Source of the DNA: Steroidobacteraceae bacterium
GTDB lineage: Bacteria > Pseudomonadota > Gammaproteobacteria > Steroidobacterales > Steroidobacteraceae
Assembly (NCBI GenBank): GCA_019187495.1
Contig: JABAQN010000001.1
Span: forward strand, 1 to 64,000
Length of the DNA: 64,000 nucleotides
Direction of reading: 5' to 3'
Under the pieces are notes generated by a model. The model was not told where the DNA came from. It did no database searches and saw only the letters and a program-made list of their open reading frames with translations. Below, one piece after another: positions 1 to 8,337 of this stretch. A program made the position numbers and the translations under genes. Positions within the stretch are counted from its first letter, which is position 1. Every line of letters starts with the position of its first letter.

Positions 1-67
1 ACAACCCATATCTGCCATTTACATGGCTACATCCGGACCCCGGAAAAAGCCGCCCGAAAGCGCGAAA

Positions 68-85
68 GCCCTGCAATTGCAGGGC
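68..85. repeat. Perfect 18-bp palindrome
   Basis: GCCCTGCAATTGCAGGGC is self-complementary over its whole length (9+9). It could be the stem of a terminator for a gene left of the window or a regulator site. No run of T follows it, so an intrinsic terminator is not well supported. The rest of 1-231 shows no convincing coding sequence. Confidence 0.5.
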
Positions 86-171
86 CTCCGGCATTCAGTG
101 TTCATTTAGCGAGGCTGGAACTTCCGTCTAGTCACATGGGCGCGCGACCGTGCGGAAGACCCTCACGACGG

Positions 172-177
172 TACAAT
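172..177 (+). promoter_or_regulatory. Candidate -10 box of the pta-ackA operon
   Basis: TACAAT matches a sigma-70 -10 hexamer and would place the transcript start near 184, about 48 nt before the pta ATG. No good -35 hexamer is seen at the usual spacing, so this is a weak call. Confidence 0.3.
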
Positions 178-231
178 GCCGGCGCGGCTCCTGCGATCGA
201 CGGGCGCCACCCTGCGCAGCGAGAGATCAGC

Positions 232-1203
232 ATGAGCCACACGAATCCCCTTCCTCCCGGATCCGGCGACGCATCCGGCGCCACCATCCGCAGCGTCCAG
301 CGCCTGATCGAACACGTGCGCGGCATGGAGCCCTTGCGCATGGCCGTGGTGCATCCCTGTCATGCCCTCAGCCTTGCCGGGGCCATGGATGCGCGCGATG
401 CGGGCCTCATTCATCCGGTGCTGGTGGCGCCGCGGGCGAGATTGCACTCGATCGCCGCGGATGCCCGCATCGATCTGGTGGGTTGCGAGATCGTCGATGT
501 GCCGCACAGCCACGCGGCTGCGGCCACCGCCGCGCGCATGGCGGGAAAGCGCGAGGTCGAAGCGCTGATGAAAGGCAGCCTGCACACCGACGAGTTCCTG
601 GCGGCCATTCTCGACGCGGACACCGGTCTTCGAACCGAGCGTCGCCTGACGCACTGCTTCGTGATGGAAACGGCTGCCTATCCACGGCCGTTCATCATCA
701 CCGATGCCGCCATCAACATTTCGCCCACGCTCCCGGACAAGGTCGACATCGTGCGCAACGCGATTGACCTGGCGCATGCGCTCGGCGTGCCCGAGCCCAA
801 GGTGGCGATACTCGCGGCCGTGGAGACCGTCAATCCGCGCATGCCATCCACACTCGATGCCGCGGCGCTCTGCAAGATGGCCGATCGCGACCAGATCACC
901 GGCGGCCTGCTCGATGGTCCGCTGGCGCTCGACAACGCCGTATCGCCGGACGCTGCCAGGGTCAAGGGCATCCGCTCGGCCGTCGCCGGGCAGGCCGATG
1001 TGCTCGTCGTGCCCGATCTCGAGAGCGGCAACATGCTGGCGAAGCAGCTCGAGTACCTGGGGCGCGCCGACAGCGCCGGCATCGTGATGGGTGCGCGCGT
1101 GCCGATCGTGCTCACGAGCCGCGCCGATTCACGCCAGTCGCGCCTCGCATCCTGCGCCATCGCGCTGCTGCTCGCGCGCCGCTATCGCACCGCGTCGCGC
1201 TGA
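232..1203 (+). CDS. pta: Phosphate acetyl/butyryltransferase family protein
   Basis: This 323-residue protein should exchange the acyl group between acyl-CoA and acyl phosphate in the cytoplasm, feeding the acetate kinase encoded 16 nt downstream. The C-terminal family signature is clear: a VVPDLESGNMLAKQLEYLG segment followed by GIVMGARVPIVLTSRADS. Its length fits the stand-alone catalytic domain. The MaoC-type hydratase domain fused to it in many proteobacterial homologues is absent. The ATG at 232 is chosen because the family N-terminus begins near there; the open frame continues upstream to an ATG at 136 without family support. Substrate length (acetyl, propionyl or butyryl) cannot be read from sequence. 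Confidence 0.9.
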   Translation: MSHTNPLPPGSGDASGATIRSVQRLIEHVRGMEPLRMAVVHPCHALSLAGAMDARDAGLIHPVLVAPRARLHSIAADARIDLVGCEIVDVPHSHAAAATAARMAGKREVEALMKGSLHTDEFLAAILDADTGLRTERRLTHCFVMETAAYPRPFIITDAAINISPTLPDKVDIVRNAIDLAHALGVPEPKVAILAAVETVNPRMPSTLDAAALCKMADRDQITGGLLDGPLALDNAVSPDAARVKGIRSAVAGQADVLVVPDLESGNMLAKQLEYLGRADSAGIVMGARVPIVLTSRADSRQSRLASCAIALLLARRYRTASR

Positions 1204-1219
1204 ACCGCATAGTCGTTCC

Positions 1220-2413
1220 ATGTCCGGCAATCTGATCCTCGTCCTCAACTGCGGCTCGTCCAGCATCAAGTTCGCGTTGTTCGATGCCGGTGACAACCCG
1301 CTGCCGCGTGCGCCGGTGTGGCGCGGCAAGGTGCAGGGAATCGGCGGACCGACACCGGATTTCGGCGAAACGGGCGTATCGGCGTATCGCGTCGATCTCG
1401 ATGCGCAACATCCGTATACGGCGGCGTTGCGGCTGATCCAGGAGCGTGTGGTCCAAAGACTCCAGGGCCGGCGGATCGCCGCAGTGGTGCACCGCGTGGT
1501 GCATGGCGGCCAGCGTTACTTCGCCCCGATCCGTATCACGCAGGCGATCGTCGACGACCTGCGCGGCTATATTCCGCTCGCTCCATTGCACCAGCCGTTC
1601 CCGTTGAAGGCGATGGGGCTGCTGCTCGAGCAGCAGCCCGATCTGCCGCAGGTGGCCTGCTTCGATACGGCCTTCCATCACGGCCTGCCGCAGGTCGAGC
1701 AGGTCCTGCCCTTGCCGTACGCCGCGTGGGAGCGTGGCCTGCGTCGCTACGGATTCCACGGCCTGTCCTACGAGTACATGAGCCACGCGCTGCCCGAGCG
1801 GCACGGAGCGATCGCACGCGGCCGGGTGATCGTCGCGCACCTCGGCAGCGGCGCGAGCCTTTGCGCGATGCGCGAACTCGCGAGTGTGGCGACCACGATG
1901 GGGTTTTCCGCGCTCGACGGACTGATGATGGGAACGCGCACCGGCGCGCTCGATCCCGGTGCGCTCCTGTACCTGATGGAGATCGAAAAGCTGCCGCTGC
2001 GGGAAATCGGCCAGCTCCTCTATCACGAGTCCGGCCTGCTGGGCGTTTCGGGCCTTTCGCCCGAGCCGCGCGTGATCGTCAGGCACGAGCAGGATTCCGG
2101 CGAAAAGGGGATGCGCGCGCGGCTCGCGCTCGCGCTGTACGTGCGACGCATCGTTCGCGAGATCGGCGCCTCGACCGCGGTGCTCGGCGGGCTCGATCTG
2201 CTCGTGTTCACCGCCGGCGTCGGTGAGCACAACGCCTTCGTGCGCGAGCGCGTGTGTCGCGATCTCGCCTTCCTTGGCATCCGGCTGGACGCCGCGGCCA
2301 ATGCCGGCGATGCGGCAGTGATTTCCACCCCCGACAGCCGGGTGCGGGTGGCCGTCGAACCGACCAATGAAGAGTGGATCATGGCGCAGCACGCGCTGGA
2401 CGTGCTCGGATGA
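1220..2413 (+). CDS. ackA: Acetate/propionate kinase
   Basis: A 397-residue acetate kinase of the ASKHA fold, interconverting acyl phosphate plus ADP with carboxylate plus ATP. Diagnostic segments are the N-terminal phosphate loop VLNCGSSSIKF, the RVVHGG motif, FDTAFHHGLP (catalytic Asp), GLMMGTRTGALDPG and the adenosine site FTAGVGEHN. Length is normal. With pta it gives a complete route between acyl-CoA and free acid with substrate-level phosphorylation. The ATG at 1220 gives the canonical N-terminus; only a poor ribosome binding site precedes it, so coupling to pta translation is plausible. Confidence 0.95.
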   Translation: MSGNLILVLNCGSSSIKFALFDAGDNPLPRAPVWRGKVQGIGGPTPDFGETGVSAYRVDLDAQHPYTAALRLIQERVVQRLQGRRIAAVVHRVVHGGQRYFAPIRITQAIVDDLRGYIPLAPLHQPFPLKAMGLLLEQQPDLPQVACFDTAFHHGLPQVEQVLPLPYAAWERGLRRYGFHGLSYEYMSHALPERHGAIARGRVIVAHLGSGASLCAMRELASVATTMGFSALDGLMMGTRTGALDPGALLYLMEIEKLPLREIGQLLYHESGLLGVSGLSPEPRVIVRHEQDSGEKGMRARLALALYVRRIVREIGASTAVLGGLDLLVFTAGVGEHNAFVRERVCRDLAFLGIRLDAAANAGDAAVISTPDSRVRVAVEPTNEEWIMAQHALDVLG

Positions 2414-2458
2414 CCCACGCCGCAGCGCCGGCGGAGACGGCGAGTTCCGGAGGCGATC

Positions 2459-3160
2459 ATGGTTGAACCCCTTGCGCACAGGCATGTCATCGTGACCGGC
2501 GGGACCGGCGCGCTCGGCGAAGTCGTGCTCTCGCGACTGCTCCAGGCCGGAGCGATCTGCCATGTACCCGTTCACCGGGCCCGCGGTGCGCGATCGGCGG
2601 ACGGCGATGAGCGTTTGCACATTGTTCCTGGCGTCGACCTCGCCGACGAGATCGCGGTAGATCGCTGCTACGATTCCGTTCCCGGGCTTTGGGCCTCGGT
2701 GCACCTGGCGGGAGGCTTTGCCATGGCACCGATCGTCGAGACGACACGCGCGGCCTTCCTGCACATGCTGGAACTGAACGCGCTGACGACTTTTCTCTGC
2801 TGTCGCGCGGCAACGCGCGTCATGCGCCGCAATGGACAGGGTGGCCGGATCGTCAATGTCGCGGCCCGCCCCGGGATCGATCCGCGCCGTGGCGCCCGCA
2901 TGGCGGCGTATGCCACGAGCAAGGCCGCGGTCGCGGCGCTCACGCTCGCACTGGCGGAAGAGTTGAAGGACGATCGCATTCTCGTCAACGCGATCGCGCC
3001 TTCGACGCTCGATACCGCAGCCAACCGGAACGCGATGCCGGATGCCGACACTTCCGGATGGCTCGCGCCGCAGGCGGCCGCCGAGGCCGTGCTGCAACTC
3101 ATCTCGCCCGCCAACCTCGAGATCAGCGGTGCGGTGCTGCCGCTCTACGCCCGCGCGTGA
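2459..3160 (+). CDS. SDR-family oxidoreductase
   Basis: A 233-residue short-chain dehydrogenase/reductase with an N-terminal Rossmann motif TGGTGALG (residues 13-20, TGxxGxxG pattern) and a YATSK active-site motif (Tyr151, Lys155). The usual catalytic Ser about 13 residues before the Tyr is not visible: that segment reads VNVAARPGIDP. It may use a variant mechanism or have weakened activity. A ggagg-type ribosome binding site lies just upstream. In related genomes an enoyl-ACP reductase often follows pta-ackA, and this gene takes that place. Its substrate is unknown. It ends 2 nt from the convergent Rieske gene. Confidence 0.85.
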   Translation: MVEPLAHRHVIVTGGTGALGEVVLSRLLQAGAICHVPVHRARGARSADGDERLHIVPGVDLADEIAVDRCYDSVPGLWASVHLAGGFAMAPIVETTRAAFLHMLELNALTTFLCCRAATRVMRRNGQGGRIVNVAARPGIDPRRGARMAAYATSKAAVAALTLALAEELKDDRILVNAIAPSTLDTAANRNAMPDADTSGWLAPQAAAEAVLQLISPANLEISGAVLPLYARA

Positions 3161-3162
3161 CG

Positions 3163-4689
3163 TCAGCCCGCGGCGGCGAACCGCCGCCCTTCCTCGAGCG
3201 CGGCTGTGTCGCGCCCGATGGTCGCCACGGCGAGCGTCCGGCCGTTCTTCCGGTAGCTGACCGCGCAATCGCGTGCGGCGATGTCGCCGTCGACGCGGAT
3301 TTCATCCCACGACGGCGCGTGTCCGACGTAGCGGATCGTCACGTCGTGATGGGCGCTCCAGAAAAAGGGCACATCCCGGAAGGCCTTGCGCGCGCCGAGC
3401 ATGTTCTCCGCCGCGACCTGCCCCTGGCGTTCGGCCACCACCCAGTGTTCGACCCGCATCGTCTCGCCATTCGCGCCCCCGGGCCAGCGCGCCACGTCAC
3501 CAGCGGCATAAATGTCGGCGAGCGAGGTCTCGAGGTACTCGTTCACGACGATGCCTCGATCGATGTCGATACCCGTCGCTTCGGCCAGTTCGAGGCGCGG
3601 CTTGACGCCCACGCCGACGACGACGAGATCGGCGGCGATTTCCGTGCCATTGCCGAGCGTGACGGAGCGTGCACCGATCGAGGCGATCGAAGTGCCCATG
3701 TGGAAAACCTCGCCGTGCGCCTCGTGCACGCCGCGAATGAACGCACCGAGTTGCACGCCCAGCACGCGATCGAGCGGCTGCGCATCGAGTGACACCACGT
3801 GCACCGCAAGTCCGCGCGTCGCGAGCGCGGCGGCCACCTCGAGCCCGATGAAGCCCGAGCCGAGGACGACGGCAGCTTTGGCGCCCGTGGCCCGCGCAAT
3901 GAGGGCACGGCTGTCGGCGAGTGAGCGCAGCGTCAAGACATGCGGCCGGTCCGCGCCGGGGATCGGCAGGCGCACCGGCTCGGCTCCGGTGGCGATGAGC
4001 AGCCGGTCGTAGCAGCAGGTACTGCCGTCCGATGCGATGACGGCGCGCGCATCCGTGTCGATGCGGCTCACCGTGGAAGACAGCTTCAGGTCGATGCGGT
4101 TCGCAGTGTAAAAATCCACCGCGCGCAGCGGAATCCACTCTTCCGGCGCATTGCCGGCGAGGTAGTCCTTCGACAGGTTCGGCCGATCGCAGGGCGCATC
4201 GGCATCCGCGCTGAGCAGCGTGAGCTGCCCCGGCCAGCCGCGTCGCCGCAGCAGTTCGGCCGCGGCAAACCCGGCCGCGCCGCCGCCGACGATGACGATG
4301 CTCCCGGGCGTGTCGGACGATGCGGCCTCGATCGGGCGTGATGTCGGTGCGGCTGCCGTGCGCACGAAAAGGCGATCGCCCTGGCGCTCGACTTTCCAGC
4401 ACGCGATCGGATCGAATGCCGGCGCGGCCAGTGCCTCGCCCGTGCGCAGCGAAAAACAGGCGTGGTGCAGCGGGCAGCGCACCGTGTCGCCCTCGACCAG
4501 GCCCTGGTCGAGCGGCCCGCTGTAATGGGTACAGGTGGCTCCCACTGCGAGCACCTCGTCACCGACGCGGGCGAGCAGCACCGCCTGGTCGCCGACATGT
4601 CCGCGCAGCATCTTGCGACCGCCGAAATCGGCAAGGGTGACGCCGTGGGTCAGGTCGGGGCCCGTGTCCTTTGTCTCTTGTGCGGTCAT
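3163..4689 (-). CDS. Rieske-domain FAD/NAD(P)-dependent oxidoreductase (AIFM3-like)
   Basis: This 508-residue protein joins an N-terminal Rieske [2Fe-2S] domain (Cys53-x-His55 and Cys72-x2-His75) to a pyridine-nucleotide-disulfide oxidoreductase module. The FAD loop IVIVGGGAAGFAAAELL is at about 131-147, and a second Rossmann loop, VVLGSGFIGLEVAAAL, is for NAD(P)H. The family moves electrons from NAD(P)H to a ferredoxin, oxygenase or other acceptor. The partner is not encoded next to it. It is transcribed divergently from the hao cluster across a 145-bp gap holding an FNR-type box, so the two may share regulation. Location should be cytoplasmic; no signal peptide is seen. Confidence 0.88.
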   Translation of the reverse strand: MTAQETKDTGPDLTHGVTLADFGGRKMLRGHVGDQAVLLARVGDEVLAVGATCTHYSGPLDQGLVEGDTVRCPLHHACFSLRTGEALAAPAFDPIACWKVERQGDRLFVRTAAAPTSRPIEAASSDTPGSIVIVGGGAAGFAAAELLRRRGWPGQLTLLSADADAPCDRPNLSKDYLAGNAPEEWIPLRAVDFYTANRIDLKLSSTVSRIDTDARAVIASDGSTCCYDRLLIATGAEPVRLPIPGADRPHVLTLRSLADSRALIARATGAKAAVVLGSGFIGLEVAAALATRGLAVHVVSLDAQPLDRVLGVQLGAFIRGVHEAHGEVFHMGTSIASIGARSVTLGNGTEIAADLVVVGVGVKPRLELAEATGIDIDRGIVVNEYLETSLADIYAAGDVARWPGGANGETMRVEHWVVAERQGQVAAENMLGARKAFRDVPFFWSAHHDVTIRYVGHAPSWDEIRVDGDIAARDCAVSYRKNGRTLAVATIGRDTAALEEGRRFAAAG

Positions 4690-4725
4690 GAGGGTTCTCC
4701 GATTGGCGATCGTCAGCCATTATCG

Positions 4726-4739
4726 TTGATCTGGATCAA
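4726..4739. promoter_or_regulatory. FNR/ANR/Dnr-type box in the hao promoter region
   Basis: TTGATCTGGATCAA is an exact match to the TTGAT-N4-ATCAA consensus of FNR/CRP-family regulators that sense oxygen loss (FNR/ANR) or NO (Dnr/NnrR). Its centre is about 102 nt before the haoA ATG. If it acts at the usual -41.5 position the hao transcript would begin near 4774, leaving a leader of about 61 nt. Serving the divergent Rieske gene the same way would put that start at its ATG, so hao is the likelier target. Confidence 0.7.
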
Positions 4740-4745
4740 GAATTG

Positions 4746-4778
4746 ACCACTGGTTCCAGAAACAGTTCATCCAGTGGT
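4746..4778. repeat. 8-bp inverted repeat downstream of the FNR-type box
   Basis: ACCACTGG (4746-4753) and CCAGTGGT (4771-4778) are perfect inverted copies separated by 17 nt. The element sits where RNA polymerase or a second regulator of haoA would bind, or could form a leader stem-loop. No known operator is recognised. Confidence 0.55.
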
Positions 4779-4834
4779 ACTTGTCGCATGACAACGAGGG
4801 AAACAGGATCGCCGCGCTGCAGGGAGGAATCCAT

Positions 4835-6541
4835 ATGCGTGGTGCGTCGGCGCGTGGCGTGATCGCAGTCACCGGAACCCTCGTCGTGGCCCTGGCCGGC
4901 GCGTGGCCCGGCATGCTCGCAGCGGACATCCCGAAGGAACTCTACGACGGTGTCGGCCTCTCGCCCGATGCCTCGCCCAGGGATCTCTACGACGCGATCA
5001 CGAAGCGCTACCTCGACCCGAAGCAGGGCGCGGGCAAGGGCCAGTACGCCGAGTTGTGGCAGCCCATTCCGATGAGCAAGTATTTCGATCCCCATTCCTT
5101 CTATGAGCCGCCGGCGACGGTGAAGGAAGTGGTGGGGCGCGAGGACTGCACCGACTGCCACAAGGACGAGACGCCCGGCTGGGTACGGGCGTGGAAGGGC
5201 AGCGTCCACGCGAATCTCGACGAGATCCGGGCGCTGCAGCCCGCCGATCCGCGCTACTACAAGAAGGCGAAACTGGAGACCGTCGAGCGCAACCTGCGCT
5301 CGATGGGCAAGCTCGGGGTCACAGAGAACCTCAGAGAGGTCGGCTGCATCGATTGCCACGCCAATGTGAACACGAAGCAGAAGATCGACCACCGCAAGGA
5401 TCTGCGTCTGCCCACGGCGGAAGTCTGCGGCACCTGCCATCTGCAGGAATTTGCGGAGCGCGAAAGTGAGCGCGACACCGCCGTGTGGCCGCAGGATCAA
5501 TGGCCGAAGGGGCGACCATCGCACGCGCTCGACTATCACGCCAATGTCGAGACCGGGATCTGGGCCGGTATGGCGCAGCGCGAGATCGCTGAAGGGTGCA
5601 CCGCGTGCCATCACAACCAGAACAAGTGCGACACCTGCCACACGCGTCACACGTTCTCGGTGGCGGAAGCACGCAAGCCCGAAGCATGCGCGACCTGCCA
5701 CAACGGCATCGACCACAACAACATCGAGTCGTACCAGTTGTCCAAGCACGGTTCGGTTTACGCGATGCACGGGCATGACTGGAACTGGGAGGTGCCGCTG
5801 AAGGATGCGTTGGCAAGGAGCGGCCAGACCGCGCCGACCTGCCAGCTGTGCCACATGGAGTACCAGGGCAAGTTCGGCCACAACGTCGTGCGCAAGGTGC
5901 GTTGGGCGAACTACCCGTCAGTGCCCGGGATCGCCGAGAACATCGACAGCGACTGGTCGAAGCAGCGCCTCGAAGCCTGGGTGAAGACCTGCACCCAGTG
6001 CCACGCCGAGCGCTTCGCGCGTTCCTACCTCGATCTCATCGACAAGGCGACGCTGCAGGGGCTCGCGAAGTTCAAGGAGGCGCGCGCGGTGGTCGAGAAG
6101 CTGCACAAGGATGGACTGCTGCCCGGCCAGAAAACCAACCGTCCCGCGCCGCCCGCGCCCGAGAAAGACGGGACGCTGCAGTTCTTCCAGCTCTTCTGGG
6201 CCGAGGGAAACAATCCCACCGCGGTCGAGTACGAGGGCACCGCGATGGGCGAGAACGAACTTTCGAAGCTGCATGTCGGCGTCGCCCACGTGAATCCGAA
6301 TGGGTGGACCTACAGCCAGGGATGGCAGTCGCTCGTGCGTGCGTATGCGAGGATCATGGACTACGACACGCAGATCCGCGAGCGCGCCGCGATGAAGGTC
6401 GCGCGCCTCGAGGCCGGCAAACGCTACTCACTCTTCGAGCCCGACAGCGGCGCGAAGAAGGCTTCGCTCGGCGGTCTCGGAAGCCTGATGCTCGTCGCGG
6501 GCGGGCTCATGCTCTGGCGCTCGCGCCGCAGGAAGGATTGA
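4835..6541 (+). CDS. haoA: Hydroxylamine oxidoreductase (octaheme HAO)
   Basis: A 568-residue periplasmic multiheme cytochrome c that oxidises hydroxylamine. A signal peptide ends near LAAD (about residue 30). Eight CxxCH heme sites are visible, starting at Cys105, 171, 198, 255, 265, 285, 336 and 386. Downstream, [13 protein letters not shown] places Tyr493 where the tyrosine crosslinked to the P460 heme lies in Nitrosomonas HAO (compared from memory). That residue marks oxidative HAO rather than reductive octaheme relatives. The whole chain closely resembles the Nitrosomonas protein, including length and a C-terminal Gly-rich/hydrophobic/Arg-rich tail (about 544-568). The start at 4835 is set by an AGGGAGGA ribosome binding site 6 nt upstream; an in-frame ATG at 4781 lacks one. 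Confidence 0.96.
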   Translation: MRGASARGVIAVTGTLVVALAGAWPGMLAADIPKELYDGVGLSPDASPRDLYDAITKRYLDPKQGAGKGQYAELWQPIPMSKYFDPHSFYEPPATVKEVVGREDCTDCHKDETPGWVRAWKGSVHANLDEIRALQPADPRYYKKAKLETVERNLRSMGKLGVTENLREVGCIDCHANVNTKQKIDHRKDLRLPTAEVCGTCHLQEFAERESERDTAVWPQDQWPKGRPSHALDYHANVETGIWAGMAQREIAEGCTACHHNQNKCDTCHTRHTFSVAEARKPEACATCHNGIDHNNIESYQLSKHGSVYAMHGHDWNWEVPLKDALARSGQTAPTCQLCHMEYQGKFGHNVVRKVRWANYPSVPGIAENIDSDWSKQRLEAWVKTCTQCHAERFARSYLDLIDKATLQGLAKFKEARAVVEKLHKDGLLPGQKTNRPAPPAPEKDGTLQFFQLFWAEGNNPTAVEYEGTAMGENELSKLHVGVAHVNPNGWTYSQGWQSLVRAYARIMDYDTQIRERAAMKVARLEAGKRYSLFEPDSGAKKASLGGLGSLMLVAGGLMLWRSRRRKD

Positions 6542-6579
6542 ACACGCTGGCGCAGGGCGGCCTTCCCGCAGCCAGGCAA

Positions 6580-7557
6580 ATGTGGCCGGCTGCGGGTGTC
6601 GCGCTCATCGTGTCAGGGCTCGTGCTGCTCGGATGGCTCGGCTGGCGGCTGGTGCAGCCCGTTGCATCACCGTATCACTATCGACTCGCTACCGAAGGCC
6701 GGGCTGCGGACTATCCGGAACTTCGCCTCGGCGGCCACGATGCCCTGAAGGTGCGCAAGTTCGAGGTGCGCGCCGGGGGCGTCGATGCCCCGCTCGCGAT
6801 CGTGCACCTCGCCGAGTCGCCGGGAACTGCGCCTGTGCTGCTCGGGTGGCGCAACCGCGGCGCAGAACCCGTACTCGCCTTCGACACGGAGCCCAAGGAT
6901 GTTCGGGCGCTGGCGGACGCCGTGGCGCAGCACGCGCCCTCGCCAGCCCGCCTCCTCGCGTGGTGGGACACCTCGCGACAGTTGAGGCTCCTCGTTGAAG
7001 CGAATGTGCTGTACGACGAAAACATGGCGCGACCGCTGCTGCTGCCCGAAGCATGGCGCGGAGCTCGCAGCGTCATTGAACGACAGGAGACCCGGTTCTG
7101 GGGGGCCGTATCCGCGGGTGCGCCGGTGACCCGATTCGACCGTTTCGTCGATGCGCTGGCATCCGAGGTTCCGGTCGCATTGGATACGCTGCGCGCGCTC
7201 GCGGGTGCGGGGGATGCCTACATCGTGCTCAGGCTCGATGACGCGTACCGCGTGGGCCTGCTGCGCCCCGGCCGCTTCGGTGTCGGTTACCGGGACTTTC
7301 CGAACAACGTCCAGCTCCACGGCGCAATCGTGGGCGTCAAGGCATGGCTCAAGGAGCAGGGGTACGAGTCATATGCCGTCGAAGCGCGGGGTGAGAACGC
7401 ACTGCGTGTGTACTTTCTGACCGACGCAGCGGCGCAGAAGACGATGATTGCGCAACTTCTCCCGTTCAGCAGCTCCAATCCGTTCACGCTCGCGGCCCCG
7501 CAGGTGGTCTATCAGCAGGGTCCCTATTGGGTCTACAAACTGCCTCCATCGAGGTGA
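6580..7557 (+). CDS. haoB: Hydroxylamine oxidation protein HaoB
   Basis: About 325 residues with one N-terminal membrane segment (GVALIVSGLVLLGWLGWRLV) and a large, probably periplasmic, domain without heme motifs. It is identified mainly by place: between haoA and a c554 gene, the position of haoB (orf2) in ammonia oxidisers, with matching size and topology. HaoB function is unsettled; a role in HAO assembly or membrane association is inferred. The start is uncertain. ATG 6580 is preferred because it places the membrane helix at the N-terminus; TTG 6538 overlaps the haoA stop and would add 14 residues. Only 5 nt separate it from cycA. Confidence 0.82.
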   Translation: MWPAAGVALIVSGLVLLGWLGWRLVQPVASPYHYRLATEGRAADYPELRLGGHDALKVRKFEVRAGGVDAPLAIVHLAESPGTAPVLLGWRNRGAEPVLAFDTEPKDVRALADAVAQHAPSPARLLAWWDTSRQLRLLVEANVLYDENMARPLLLPEAWRGARSVIERQETRFWGAVSAGAPVTRFDRFVDALASEVPVALDTLRALAGAGDAYIVLRLDDAYRVGLLRPGRFGVGYRDFPNNVQLHGAIVGVKAWLKEQGYESYAVEARGENALRVYFLTDAAAQKTMIAQLLPFSSSNPFTLAAPQVVYQQGPYWVYKLPPSR

Positions 7558-7562
7558 ACGTC

Positions 7563-8306
7563 ATGCGCGGCCGGAGGTCAGGACGAAAAAGGATCATCTG
7601 TGCGTGTGCCGGAGCGCTGCTCGTTGGCGTTGCGCTGCTCGCCCCGGGCGCCGGTACCGGGTCGACGGAGCCGGCCTACGAAGGGCAGAAGAAATGTGGG
7701 TCGTGCCACCGGAGTGAGCGACGATCCTGGGCAAAGACGGTGCACGCCAGGGCGCTCGATTCGCTGAAGGCCGGCGCGGAGCTCGAAGCCAAGCGCAAGG
7801 TCGGACTCGACCCCGCGAAGGATTATTCGAGCGACCGGAACTGCATCGGGTGCCACGTCACGGGCTTTGGCAAGGAAGGCGGTTACGATCCGGCCGATCC
7901 CGGAATCTACCTCGTCGGTGTCGGCTGCGAGTCCTGCCACGGACCCGGGTCGCGTTACAAGTTGCTGCACCGTGAGGCGGCGGAGAAATTCGAGAAGACG
8001 GGGCAGCCCACTCCACGCCAGGCGCTCGCGAACGCTGGCCAGGAATTCGGGTTTCTCGATCGCTGCAATGCCTGCCACATGAACTACGAGGGTTCGCCAT
8101 GGAAGGGCACGCGGAAGCCGTTCACGCCCTTCAGCCCCCAGGTCGATCCGAAGTACCGCTTCGATTTCGACAAGGCCGTCCGCAACGATGCGGCGATGCA
8201 CGAGCACTTCAGGCTCGAGGGCGTGTTCACCGGTCCGCCGTTGCCACCTTTCCACAAGGACTTTCAGGCGAAGGCGCGACCGGTCGCGAAGGAGTCGGGC
8301 GAGTGA
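7563..8306 (+). CDS. cycA: Cytochrome c554 (tetraheme)
   Basis: A 247-residue exported tetraheme cytochrome that takes electrons from HAO and passes them towards cM552. Signal peptide: basic MRGRRSGRKR then a hydrophobic stretch to about residue 30. Heme sites are CGSCH 45-49, CIGCH 94-98, CESCH 122-126 and CNACH 168-172, with the uneven spacing of the c554 family. In c554 one heme is five-coordinate and has been linked to NO reduction; whether that holds here is unknown. The start at 7563 has GAGGTGA just upstream, overlapping the haoB stop. Confidence 0.92.
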   Translation: MRGRRSGRKRIICACAGALLVGVALLAPGAGTGSTEPAYEGQKKCGSCHRSERRSWAKTVHARALDSLKAGAELEAKRKVGLDPAKDYSSDRNCIGCHVTGFGKEGGYDPADPGIYLVGVGCESCHGPGSRYKLLHREAAEKFEKTGQPTPRQALANAGQEFGFLDRCNACHMNYEGSPWKGTRKPFTPFSPQVDPKYRFDFDKAVRNDAAMHEHFRLEGVFTGPPLPPFHKDFQAKARPVAKESGE

Positions 8307-8337
8307 AGTGCCGGCAGGAAGTCGCTGCAGGATCGAC

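Noticed and set aside
1112-3268. A 718-codon open frame on the reverse strand across ackA and the SDR gene
   Set aside because: It is an antisense shadow of high-GC genes: Arg/Gly/His-rich translation, no family resemblance, and it covers two well-supported genes.
4781-4834. ATG at 4781 as the haoA start
   Set aside because: It would put 18 charged or polar residues before the signal peptide and lacks a ribosome binding site; ATG 4835 has AGGGAGGA at good spacing.
4736-5881. A 381-codon reverse-strand frame over the 5' half of haoA
   Set aside because: It is antisense to an octaheme protein with eight intact CxxCH motifs and has no recognisable domain.
4835-6541. HAO as a reductive octaheme (nitrite/tetrathionate reductase) protein
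   Set aside because: The tyrosine at the crosslink position and the full haoB-cycA-cycB context favour oxidative HAO; purely reductive relatives lack that Tyr.
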